From Myxococcus xanthus (GTDB lineage Bacteria; Myxococcota; Myxococcia; Myxococcales; Myxococcaceae), in contig NZ_FNOH01000011.1 in assembly GCF_900106535.1 (NCBI RefSeq), positions 124,001-188,000 on the forward strand: a stretch of 64,000 nucleotides of DNA, given 5' to 3'. The position numbers and the translations under genes were made by a program. This document shows positions 36,502 through 45,213 of the stretch, one piece after another. The notes below the pieces were generated by a model. That model made no database searches. It had not been told where the DNA came from and was given only the letters and a program-made list of their open reading frames with translations. Position 1 is the stretch's first letter. Each line of letters opens with the position of its first letter.

Positions 36502-39500
36502 TCAGGCGCTCCGGGTGGGAAGACGGGAGAAGGCCTCGGAGGCCTTCTGCGCGATGCGCGTGAGTTCATCGAGCGCGAGCGCGGCGATGGGCTCCGCGCC
36601 GTGGTCCGCGACGATGAACGCCACCGCCTGGCCCCGGCTCCGGATGGCGATGACAGCCAGGCGCGAAGCGCCCTCCCCGCCCAGCGCGGCGAAGATGGCC
36701 TCGTCCTGGGGACAGGCCGGTGCGTCGAAGACGCTGGCACCCGCGGACGTCATCGCGGTGTGCAGCAGGGACGGTGCTTCGAGGTCGACCTTGAGTTGGG
36801 CAACCGCCGCGCTGTCGCTGCCCGGGCCCCAGGCATGCCCCACCCGCGCGAGGCCGAGGCTTTCGCCCAGGAGGAAGGCGCGCTGGAAGCGGCCCGCGCA
36901 GTACGCCAGCACCACCCTGCCGAGCGTCCCCTGGGTACTCACGACATCGAGCGCCGACAACACGTGCTCCGCCGTCACGGAAGGGCCACCCACGGGCACT
37001 TCCGTGGCCCCGCTGGCCGCCGCGGCCAGGAGCGTGGTGATGACGTCCGAAGGCTCCGCCGCCGTGGGCTGCCAGGGCTGCTGGATGAAGTCCCACGCCG
37101 AAGCCAGAGGCACTTCGGTCGCCGCGGGCGATATGGCCGGGCCGTCGAGGTCCACACCGCGGTCCGCCCAGGTCGTCTCCGGGACGTGGCCAATGGGGCC
37201 CGTGTCATCGCCGCCCTGCCAGCCCACGAACTCCCACGTCGAGGCGAGCTGCATCGGCTCGTCGGATGCGCCGGACAGGTCATCCAGTTCAATGGGCGCC
37301 CGGGGCGTGGGAGCGACGGGTGGAGTCGTGAATTCGGGAGTCTCGACGAAGGGCGAGGGAGCGCCGCCATGCGCGGCGGGCTCCGTGGCGTCGAGGCTGG
37401 CCGCGGGGGCAGCAGGGGTGGTGAGCAGTTCGCCATGCTCCGCGACGACGAAGCCGCGTGCCTTGCGCGGCGCCGGGGTGTCCTGCGTTGGCGTCTCCGC
37501 GTGCTTGCCAGTTGAAGCATCCTCCGCCGTCGGGTCGGACTCGCTGGCGATGGCCGCCAAGTCCAACTTGAGGCCGAATGGCTGCGTCACCTCGCCGAAG
37601 GGCAGCGCGGCCCGTTCGCCCGTGGATGGCGTGGCGGCGGGAGCGGACTCGATGGACGGAGTTGGCTCGGTCTCTGTGGTTGCCGCAGCCGCCTCCACGA
37701 AGCCGTCAGGCGCATCGCTCGGTGTTACGGCGGTTGGGGCGTCTACGGTGGCAACCGGCGTCGCCTCCGCAGACGGGCTGTCCGCGACTGACTCCTGCGT
37801 GGCCGGTGAGGATGAATCGCTCGTGAGTTCCGAGTTCGCCGCTGCGGTTTCGGAAGGCTCCGTGCCTGCCAGCGTTTCGGTTGCAGCGGAATGACCAACG
37901 GCATCGGCCACGATGACGGGCTCGGCTGGACGCTGCGCTTCGGCTGGCGTCGTGGAAGCCAACGACGACGACGCCTCCGCGGATTCTCCCGTGAGGACTG
38001 GACCGGAGTGGGCCTGCGAGGCCTCCGGCAGCGCTTCCACACTGGGAGATTGCTCAGTCCCTTCCGGTTCGGGAATCGACTCCGCGGACGCGACATCATC
38101 GGGCGACGTCGAGCCCGCCGCGCTCAAAGCGTCAGCGTTCGCCGACTCAGTTGGAGAGGCGGCCGCGTGCTGTGAGGTCCCAGCATCCGGCCCTGGAGCT
38201 GACGCATCCGTCAGCTCGACGGTCGACGCCACTTCTGCGGCCGGACGTGCGTCAACGCCCGGAAAAGGAACCGCTGCACCTTCCACATTCGTGGACGACG
38301 GAGCGTGCTCACGGTCGAGCGCCGCAGCTGCCATTTCCACGGAGCCATGAGGCCCCAATGCCGCCGACGACTCGCCAAGGGCGGACGCTTCGGGTGCCGC
38401 ATCGTTCACACCGGCAGCATGCGGCTCGGCGCCAACCGAACGAATGCCACTCGAACCACCGGAGACATCCGGCGCGGCAGCAGCAGCAGCAGGTGCATCC
38501 GAGGTCGAGGTGGCCTCGGTGGTTGCGGCGGGAGTATCAACGCTCGCGCTTGCCACGCCGGAGTCATTCGGATGGGCAGTAACGAAGCTTGCGGCCGATG
38601 CATCAACGTTCGCACCTGGCCCAACGGAGTCCTCCGGCTGTGCCCAAGCGGCACCGGCCGCCGATACGGCCAAGACCGCATTCGCATCACCAGCAACATC
38701 CTGTGCGGAGAAAGATGCCCCCGCCGCCAAGTCATCAACGCTTGAGGTGGCGACATTGGCCGCGTCCAACACAGCGGATGCGGCTACAGCTTCAACGTCC
38801 GGACTCGCAACACGGGCTACTTCCGACTCAGCGGTAGCCGCGCTTGCTGCCGATGCCTCAACAACTGCGTTCGGTTCGTCGTGAATGGGGCTGGCCGACG
38901 GCTCCTCACTCGGTTCCACACTGACGTCCGCTGCCGTCACTCCAACGGCTTCGCTTGCGACGCCACCCGATTCCGCACCGGCGCCCTCTGCCGTCACCAC
39001 AGCGGCTTCGTCAACTGCCTGCGGCCCAACTGCGGCGTCGGTGGCAATGACCGGCTCAACCACGACCGTGGCATCCGTGAGGTCTGGCGTCTCGGGAGGC
39101 ACCTCCACGTCCACCGCCGACGCATCTTCGGTCGCGACAGGGGTCGCCGACACCACGTCGGAAGCCGTGACGGCAACGGCCTCGACGTCGAACACCACGT
39201 CAGAGTCCGTGGGCAACGCCCGCTCGAGAGCCCCACTCGCGTCGACAGCAGACGGCACGTGCTCTTGAGCCGGCAGCGCAGCAGGGATGTCAACCAGTTG
39301 GGGCACCGCGCCGCGCTCGTGGGGGGACTCTCGTCCTTCAGTCGCGAAGGGAGCAGGCGAGACACCGTGCCCGCGATGAACCGCGGGCGACATTCCGGGA
39401 GGAACCGGCATCCGGCTTGAATCGAAGTCCGGCGCCGAGGGAACACCGCTCGGCCCCGAAGCCCCCAGGTCTTCCTCGAGATGGAACGGAGGTTCCGTTC

Positions 39501-42500
39501 CATCCGCGGCAGCCGAGGACGGGGCAGCGTGTGCTTCCGCTGGAGGAGTCTCGACTGGCTCGTCGGTCCTTGGAGCTTCCGCAGCGGCATTGCCAGGGAC
39601 TGGCATGTCCGCTTCCACGGGCCGTGCATCCCCCAGTGACGCGGGAGGCGGCATCGCTCCGGGAGGCGGCATCCCCATGGGGAGCTGCGACGGCATGTCC
39701 GCTGGATGCGCAGCGACCACGCCTGAAGGCGGCGCCGGCGACACCTGCGCGGGCGGTCCGCTCGACGGGCCCCGCGCCATGCCCGGCGTGGGTGCGCCCT
39801 GCAGGGCCACAGGCGGACCACCTGCGGCCGGAGGTACGGGCAATGAGCCCGGAGGCGTCTGTCCGTGAGGCGAGTGAGGACGGTGCATCCCCGGCCCGGC
39901 GACGGCCCAAGCCCCAGCAGTCATCTCCGGAGGCAATGCTCCGAGAGCCACGGGGGCATGGGGCCCCCCGTGCACTGACGGAGGCGGTGCGCCCATCATT
40001 CCCGGTGGCACCGCCCCGGGAGACACGGGGGTATCGGGCCCCCCGTGAGCAGCCGCAGGCTGTGCAGCCATCGTTCCCGGTGGCACCGCCCCGGGGGGCA
40101 CGGGGGCATCTGGCACCCCGTGCGCAGTCGCAGGCGGTGCGCCCGTCATTCCCGGTGGCATCGTCCCGGGAGGCACGGGGGCATCGGCCCCCCCGTGCGC
40201 AGTCGCAAACGGTGCGCCCGTCATTCCCGGTGGCTTCGTCCCGGGAGGCACGGGGGCATCGGCCCCCCCGTGCGCAGTCGCAAACGGTGCGCCCGTCATT
40301 CCCGGTGGCTTCGTCCCGTGAGGCCCAGGAGCCTGAGGCCCCCTGTGCACGGACGAAGGCGGTGCGCCCGTCATTCCCGGTGGCTTCGCCCCGCGCCCCC
40401 CCGGCACCGCAGGCAGTCCCGGCGACGACGGCGGTCGCGATCCCATCATCCCCGGAGGCACCGGCCCGTGAGGCATAGGCAGGCCCGGCGCAGGTGGCGG
40501 CCGTGCTCCCATCGTGCCCGCAGGCACCGGCCCATGCGCCCCTGGCAATCCGGGCGCGGACGGAGGCCGTGCTCCCATCATTCCCGGTGGCACCGGGCCC
40601 CCATGAGGCCCAGGCATCGCAGGCAGGCCCGACGACGAGGGGCGTGCTCCCACCATTCCCGGTGACACCGGTCCATGAGGCCCCGGCACCGCGGGCAGGC
40701 CCGTCGCGGACGGCGGACGACTTCCCATCATCCCGGGAGGGACTGGCCCGTGTGGCCCGGGCGCGGGAGGAGGCCGAGCTCCCATCGTTCCCGGCGGCAC
40801 CGGCCCATGAGGCCCCGGCACGGCGGGCAAGCCCGTCGCGGACTGCGGGCGATGCCCCATCATCCCAGGAGGAACTGGCACAGCAGGTCCGGACGCGCCA
40901 CCCGCCATGCCAGGAGGTCCCGACACCACAGGCAGTCCCGTCGCAGACGGAGGCCGATGCCCCATCTTCCCCGGAGGCATCGGAGCACCCGCCGCAACCG
41001 TCGCCGGAGGCGGTGCGCCCATCATCCCCGGAGGCACCGGAGCACCCGCCGCAACCGTCGCCGGAGGCGGTGCGCCCATCATCCCCGGAGGCACCGCAGC
41101 ACCCGCCGCCGGAGGCGTTGCGCCCGTCATTCCTGGAGGCACCGGCCCATGAGGCCCCGGCACTACCGGTACACCCGTCATGGACGGAGGCCGTGCGCCC
41201 ATCATCCCCGGAGGCACCGGAGCACCCGTCGCCGGAGGCGGTGCGCCCGTCATTCCTGGAGGCACCGGCCCACGAGGCCCCGGCACTGCCGGTACACCCG
41301 TCATGGACGGAGGCCGTGCGCCCGCCATGCCTGGCGGCACCCGACCGTGTGGCCCAGGAACCGCGGGCAGTCCCGTCGCGGACGGAGGACGTACCGCCAT
41401 CATCCCTGGTGGAACAGCCACCCCTCCGGGCGCGGACGACGGCGCTGCGCCCAGCATCCCCGGAGGAACCTGCGGACCAGCAGTCCCCACACCCGGCGCG
41501 CTATGCACCGCAGGCAGTCCCGTCGCTGAGGGCGGCCGAACCCCGGCCCCCTCCGGCGGCATCGACGCACCCGGCCCAGGCGGCGCGCCCACCATGGCCT
41601 GAGTTCCCGCCACCGCCTGAAGCCCAGGAGACGACGGAGGCCGAGCCCCCATCATCCCCGGAGGCACCGGAGCTCCCGGATGCGCCGATGGCCGAGAGAG
41701 CATCCCAGGAGGAACACCCATCCCCTCGCCCGCCCCCGAAGCCCCCCGATCCGACGCCCCGGGCTCCGAAGAAGCGGCGCCCATCGGAGAAAACGGAGGC
41801 CGAGTCGGCACACCCTGCCGCGACGCCAACCCAGGCGGCGGCGTCCCTCCACCGGCCCCCTGCAGAGCCACCGGCATACCCGAGGCCACAGCAACTCCTG
41901 GCGCGGGAACACCACCATCAAAGTCCTCGGGCACAGCCGCCACGTCCTCGACGACCTCGCCCTCCTCCAGCACCTCCCCTTCCTCCAGGAGGTCAATCTC
42001 CTCCGCGGGCGCCGGCTCCAGCGCGAACGGAGGCGGCGCCACGGCACGCGGCGTCTCCGTCGGCGTGAGTCGCGGCGGCGAGGCAGGCCGCGCCCCCCCA
42101 CCCGCTGGCGTCAGCGTCGGAGGCACGGGCACCTCGGGCGTCCCCCCCCGCCTCCCGCCGTCCTCCCCGAAATCAATCCTCGCCACCGGAGGCGCGGACG
42201 ACGCCAGCGGGTCCAACGGATGCGAGCTCCCCGACATGGCCGATTCCCACCGGACCGAGCCGGAATCCTCGGGCTCCGTGTCCGGGTCATCGCCGCTCAA
42301 GTACTGCCCGGGCGCGAGCCCACCGAACATCCCTTCCGCCTCGGGCTCCGCTCTCACGGGCGCGGGAGGTGGAGGCGTCATGCTCAGCGCGGAGGGCATC
42401 GAAGGGAGCGCCACGGGCGGCGCCACGGCCGCGGTCCGATTCGGACGCTTCGTCGAGGTCATCTGGATGAAACGCGTCTCGCGCTTGATGCCGTAGCGAA

Positions 42501-42912
42501 GCTCCTGGAACTGGAACAGCCGCAGCTCCGGCGTGACGTACGGAACGATGCGCAGACCCGTGATGAACCCCAGCGCATCCGCGTGCTCGATTTCCAGCGG
42601 GCTGGCCATCGCCACCTTGAGCCGCCGGCCTTCCTGCTCCAGCGGGAAGGCCTGGTGCTTCTCCGCCATCGCCGCGGGAAGCAGTTGCAGCACCGCGTCC
42701 GGTGCCGCCACGAAGTCCGCTTCCTGCGCCACCGGGTAGCGGCACATCTCCCCCAGCACCATGGCCAGGGTGTCGATGTCGAGGATGTCCAGCTCGACAA
42801 GGTTGGAGCCCAACCTTCCGCCGTAGATGAGCTGGGCCCGGAGGGCTTCGTCGAGCTGCGCCTGTGTGATGAGGCCCTTGCGGACCAGGATCGCTCCGAG
42901 CTTTTCGGCCAT
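36502..42912 (-). CDS. Giant MshEN/GspE-N domain protein with long disordered repeat linker
   Basis: The protein has 2136 residues. Residues 1-150 resemble the MshEN/GspE N-terminal domain, with two helical motifs of the RLGxxLxxxG type (KLGAILVRKGLITQAQLDEAL and RLGSNLVELDILDIDTLAMVL). That domain binds c-di-GMP in some type IV pilus ATPases. Roughly residues 400-1100 are tandem Pro/Gly/Met repeats (variants of PVPPGMMGARPPS). About 1100-1870 are Ala/Thr/Ser/Val/Glu-rich. The last 180 residues are globular, GAF/roadblock-like in style (VVLAYCAGRFQRAFLLGESL). No ATPase domain follows. The gene appears monocistronic; the start is ATG with no strong ribosome-binding site seen. Confidence 0.8.
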   Translation of the reverse strand: MAEKLGAILVRKGLITQAQLDEALRAQLIYGGRLGSNLVELDILDIDTLAMVLGEMCRYPVAQEADFVAAPDAVLQLLPAAMAEKHQAFPLEQEGRRLKVAMASPLEIEHADALGFITGLRIVPYVTPELRLFQFQELRYGIKRETRFIQMTSTKRPNRTAAVAPPVALPSMPSALSMTPPPPAPVRAEPEAEGMFGGLAPGQYLSGDDPDTEPEDSGSVRWESAMSGSSHPLDPLASSAPPVARIDFGEDGGRRGGTPEVPVPPTLTPAGGGARPASPPRLTPTETPRAVAPPPFALEPAPAEEIDLLEEGEVLEEGEVVEDVAAVPEDFDGGVPAPGVAVASGMPVALQGAGGGTPPPGLASRQGVPTRPPFSPMGAASSEPGASDRGASGAGEGMGVPPGMLSRPSAHPGAPVPPGMMGARPPSSPGLQAVAGTQAMVGAPPGPGASMPPEGAGVRPPSATGLPAVHSAPGVGTAGPQVPPGMLGAAPSSAPGGVAVPPGMMAVRPPSATGLPAVPGPHGRVPPGMAGARPPSMTGVPAVPGPRGPVPPGMTGAPPPATGAPVPPGMMGARPPSMTGVPVVPGPHGPVPPGMTGATPPAAGAAVPPGMMGAPPPATVAAGAPVPPGMMGAPPPATVAAGAPMPPGKMGHRPPSATGLPVVSGPPGMAGGASGPAVPVPPGMMGHRPQSATGLPAVPGPHGPVPPGTMGARPPPAPGPHGPVPPGMMGSRPPSATGLPAVPGPHGPVSPGMVGARPSSSGLPAMPGPHGGPVPPGMMGARPPSAPGLPGAHGPVPAGTMGARPPPAPGLPMPHGPVPPGMMGSRPPSSPGLPAVPGGRGAKPPGMTGAPPSSVHRGPQAPGPHGTKPPGMTGAPFATAHGGADAPVPPGTKPPGMTGAPFATAHGGADAPVPPGTMPPGMTGAPPATAHGVPDAPVPPGAVPPGTMAAQPAAAHGGPDTPVSPGAVPPGMMGAPPPSVHGGPHAPVALGALPPEMTAGAWAVAGPGMHRPHSPHGQTPPGSLPVPPAAGGPPVALQGAPTPGMARGPSSGPPAQVSPAPPSGVVAAHPADMPSQLPMGMPPPGAMPPPASLGDARPVEADMPVPGNAAAEAPRTDEPVETPPAEAHAAPSSAAADGTEPPFHLEEDLGASGPSGVPSAPDFDSSRMPVPPGMSPAVHRGHGVSPAPFATEGRESPHERGAVPQLVDIPAALPAQEHVPSAVDASGALERALPTDSDVVFDVEAVAVTASDVVSATPVATEDASAVDVEVPPETPDLTDATVVVEPVIATDAAVGPQAVDEAAVVTAEGAGAESGGVASEAVGVTAADVSVEPSEEPSASPIHDEPNAVVEASAASAATAESEVARVASPDVEAVAASAVLDAANVATSSVDDLAAGASFSAQDVAGDANAVLAVSAAGAAWAQPEDSVGPGANVDASAASFVTAHPNDSGVASASVDTPAATTEATSTSDAPAAAAAAPDVSGGSSGIRSVGAEPHAAGVNDAAPEASALGESSAALGPHGSVEMAAAALDREHAPSSTNVEGAAVPFPGVDARPAAEVASTVELTDASAPGPDAGTSQHAAASPTESANADALSAAGSTSPDDVASAESIPEPEGTEQSPSVEALPEASQAHSGPVLTGESAEASSSLASTTPAEAQRPAEPVIVADAVGHSAATETLAGTEPSETAAANSELTSDSSSPATQESVADSPSAEATPVATVDAPTAVTPSDAPDGFVEAAAATTETEPTPSIESAPAATPSTGERAALPFGEVTQPFGLKLDLAAIASESDPTAEDASTGKHAETPTQDTPAPRKARGFVVAEHGELLTTPAAPAASLDATEPAAHGGAPSPFVETPEFTTPPVAPTPRAPIELDDLSGASDEPMQLASTWEFVGWQGGDDTGPIGHVPETTWADRGVDLDGPAISPAATEVPLASAWDFIQQPWQPTAAEPSDVITTLLAAAASGATEVPVGGPSVTAEHVLSALDVVSTQGTLGRVVLAYCAGRFQRAFLLGESLGLARVGHAWGPGSDSAAVAQLKVDLEAPSLLHTAMTSAGASVFDAPACPQDEAIFAALGGEGASRLAVIAIRSRGQAVAFIVADHGAEPIAALALDELTRIAQKASEAFSRLPTRSA
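39600..41700. repeat. Tandem Pro/Gly/Met-coding repeats within the giant gene
   Basis: Roughly 2.1 kb of imperfect tandem repeats encode PPGM-containing units of about 20-30 residues. Neighbouring units share long identical DNA blocks, for example around 40140-40330. Such DNA is prone to slippage, so length may vary between strains and assemblies may collapse here. Confidence 0.85.
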
Positions 42913-43207
42913 GTCCGGCCGATTCTAGACGCCTTCTCAGCGACTGAGACGCCCCTCCCACCGCATGGCCGCGGCATGCCAGCCAGGCCGCACGACCGGC
43001 GCCACGGGCACCTGCGCCGAGTGAAACCAAGGCCCTGGCCCAAACCCCATGCCGCAACGGAAAACCGACACTCACCGTGAAACGGAAAATCTCCAACCAC
43101 ACCGTTCCAGCCACGGAACCCATGGCAATCACACGGAATTGCCAGTTTCTCAAGATATAACTGAGAGTGCAGTCAAACCCGCCAGGGCTTCACTCTCAGG
43201 AGAATCG
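42913..43207. promoter_or_regulatory. Divergent promoter region of giant gene and protease
   Basis: This 295-base region is AT-richer toward the protease. TATAAC at 43156-43161 could be a -10 for the protease, but no matching -35 is seen. The inverted repeat at 43161-43199 lies directly downstream. No gene is supported; in-frame codons upstream of 43208 lack a ribosome-binding site. Confidence 0.4.
43161..43199 (+). promoter_or_regulatory. Inverted repeat covering the protease ribosome-binding site
   Basis: CTGAGAGTG (43161-43169) and CACTCTCAG (43191-43199) are perfect 9-base arms separated by 21 bases. The right arm runs into the AGGAG Shine-Dalgarno (43198-43202) of the gene starting at 43208. 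In RNA it would form a stem adjacent to or masking that site; in DNA it could be an operator. Confidence 0.45.
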
Positions 43208-45145
43208 ATGAAACGCATCCCACTCGCATGTCTTGTCACCGCGCTGCTCACGGGGGCGCCGGCGGCGCTGGCCTCCGATGAGGTCTGCCAGCAGGAAGAA
43301 GTTTCCTCTTCGTCACAGCGGCTCACGAAGGTGGGCGAGGACGTCTTCCGTCGCTTCGAGACGACCCACCCCTACGCCATCACGCAGATTCGCGCCTCTG
43401 ACGGCCCCATCCACACGGACGTCATCACCCACGCGGGCGCGGCGTACATCGCGCCCCACTTCGAGCGGCTCGACCTGGAGGATGGCGACTTCGTCGTGGT
43501 GCGCTCGCCGGACAACTCCCGGTCGTGGCGCTACGACAACTCGCACCCGGGTGCGCGCAGTGGCTTCTGGGCCATCCACATTGCCGGTGAGACGGCCATC
43601 ATCGAGCTGCACAGCCGCGACAGCGTCAACCGCCGCGGCATCCTCAACAAGCACGGCTACTCCATCGACCGGTACGCCCGGGGCTACACCAACGAGGAGA
43701 TGGGCGTGTCGAACGACAAGGCGCTGTGCGGCCCGGACGACACGCAGTGGGCGCCCTGCTACGCCTCCAGCGACCCCACCCTCTACGGCCGCGCTCGTCC
43801 AGTCGCGCGTCTGCTCATCAACGGCTCCGGTGCGTGCACGGGCTGGCTCGTGGGCAGCCAGGGCCATCTGATGACCAACCAGCACTGCGTCGGTACGGCG
43901 AGCGAAGCGCAGAACACCCAGTACGAGTTCATGGCGGAAGGCGCGAGCTGTTCGACGAGCTGCGCGAGCTGGTTCGGTTGTCCGGGCAACGTCATCCCGG
44001 GCGGCACGTTGGTGAAGGTGGACGCGCCGCGTGACTACGCGCTCATCCAGTTGTCCCAGAACCCGGTGAACACCTACGGCTACCTCCAACTGCGCTCGTC
44101 CGGCGCCGTGGTGAACGAGCGCATCTACCTGCCGCAGCACCCGGCCGGCCACGGCAAGAAGATCGCCGTGCGCTCCACGGATGCCCGGGACGAGTCCGGC
44201 TTCGCGGAGATCTACAGCCGCAACGAGGCCTCCTGCCAGTCCGGTGGCCCCAACGACATCGGCTACTACGCGGACACGCAGGGCGGCTCCTCCGGCTCGC
44301 CCGTCATCGGCCATTCGGACAACCTGGTGGTGGCCCTGCACCACTGCGCCAACTGCCCCAACCGCGGCGTGCCCATCGAAGCGGTCATCAGCCACCTGGG
44401 CACCAGCCTGCCCCAGTGCGCGCTGCCCGCCGCCGACTGCCCCAACCCCGGCGGCAACGGTGAGCCGCCGCCTCCTCCCCCGCCGCCGCCCCCGCCGCCG
44501 GAGAACTCGTTCGACTACACCGCCAGCAACACCAACAGCGCGCAGCAGAACACCACCAATCACACCATCGCGCTGACGGCGGGCCAGACGCTCACCGTCG
44601 CGACGTGCGGCCTCACGGGGACGCAGTTCACCGGTGACACGTGGCTGCGCCTGCGCAACCCCGCCGGCACCGAGGTGGCCACCAACGACGATTCCTGCGG
44701 CGGCCGCGGCTCCAGCATCACCTTCACCGCCACCACCGCCGGCAACCACGAGGTCCGCGCCGGCTGCTACTCCACCGGGAGCTGCACCGGCCGCGTCGTG
44801 TGGGAAATCTCCGGCGGCTCCGGCGGCCCCACCAGCGGGAGCTTCAACTTCAGCGGCAGCAACACCAACAGCGCGCAGCAGAACACCACCAACCACGACG
44901 TCGCCATCGCCGCGGGCAAGAGCATCACCGTGGCCACCTGCGGCGTGACGGGTGCGACCTTCACGGGCGACACCTACCTGCGCCTCTTCAACGGCGCCAC
45001 GCAGGCAGCGGTCAACGACGACGCGTGCGGCGGCCGTGGCTCCAGCCTGACGTACACCTCGTCCACGGCCACCACCCTGCAGATTCGCGCGGGCTGCTAC
45101 TCCAGCGGGAGCTGCACCGGCACCGTGGTGTGGAACATCCAGTAG
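43208..45145 (+). CDS. Secreted trypsin-like serine protease with two C-terminal PPC-like repeats
   Basis: The 645-residue protein has a signal peptide (MKRIPLACLVTALLTGAPAA...) and a propeptide region. Its chymotrypsin-fold protease has His226 (TNQHCVG), Asp276 (RDYALIQL) and Ser362 (GSSGSP). A proline run (about 420-430) leads to two near-identical domains of about 100 residues, each starting with a NTNSAQQNTTNH element and ending in a Cys-containing strand (RAGCYS..SCTG..VW). They resemble bacterial pre-peptidase C-terminal domains. It is an extracellular protease, plausible in predation or matrix turnover. AGGAG upstream fixes the start. Confidence 0.9.
   Translation: MKRIPLACLVTALLTGAPAALASDEVCQQEEVSSSSQRLTKVGEDVFRRFETTHPYAITQIRASDGPIHTDVITHAGAAYIAPHFERLDLEDGDFVVVRSPDNSRSWRYDNSHPGARSGFWAIHIAGETAIIELHSRDSVNRRGILNKHGYSIDRYARGYTNEEMGVSNDKALCGPDDTQWAPCYASSDPTLYGRARPVARLLINGSGACTGWLVGSQGHLMTNQHCVGTASEAQNTQYEFMAEGASCSTSCASWFGCPGNVIPGGTLVKVDAPRDYALIQLSQNPVNTYGYLQLRSSGAVVNERIYLPQHPAGHGKKIAVRSTDARDESGFAEIYSRNEASCQSGGPNDIGYYADTQGGSSGSPVIGHSDNLVVALHHCANCPNRGVPIEAVISHLGTSLPQCALPAADCPNPGGNGEPPPPPPPPPPPPENSFDYTASNTNSAQQNTTNHTIALTAGQTLTVATCGLTGTQFTGDTWLRLRNPAGTEVATNDDSCGGRGSSITFTATTAGNHEVRAGCYSTGSCTGRVVWEISGGSGGPTSGSFNFSGSNTNSAQQNTTNHDVAIAAGKSITVATCGVTGATFTGDTYLRLFNGATQAAVNDDACGGRGSSLTYTSSTATTLQIRAGCYSSGSCTGTVVWNIQ
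44510..45135 (+). repeat. Two direct repeats of the protease C-terminal domain
   Basis: The coding segments at about 44510-44810 and 44845-45140 share long identical stretches, for example AACACCAACAGCGCGCAGCA at both starts. This indicates domain duplication within the gene. Confidence 0.85.
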
Positions 45146-45173
45146 TCACCACGCAGCGGCGTTGAACACCCGG

Positions 45174-45205
45174 GCCCGGGCCGTGGCGAGCGCCACCGCC
45201 CGGGC
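45174..45205. terminator. Bidirectional terminator between protease and glycosylphosphotransferase
   Basis: GCCCGGG (45174-45180) pairs with CCCGGGC (45199-45205), and an inner GTGGCG/CGCCAC pairing lengthens the stem. It sits between converging stops (45145 and 45214). Confidence 0.65.
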
Positions 45206-45213
45206 TCTCGGCG

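Noticed and set aside
39417-43080. Plus-strand Pro/Arg/His-rich frames over the giant repeat gene (for example 40494-42068)
   Set aside because: They are antisense readings of the same tandem repeats. The minus-strand frame is continuous for 2136 codons and has a recognisable head domain.
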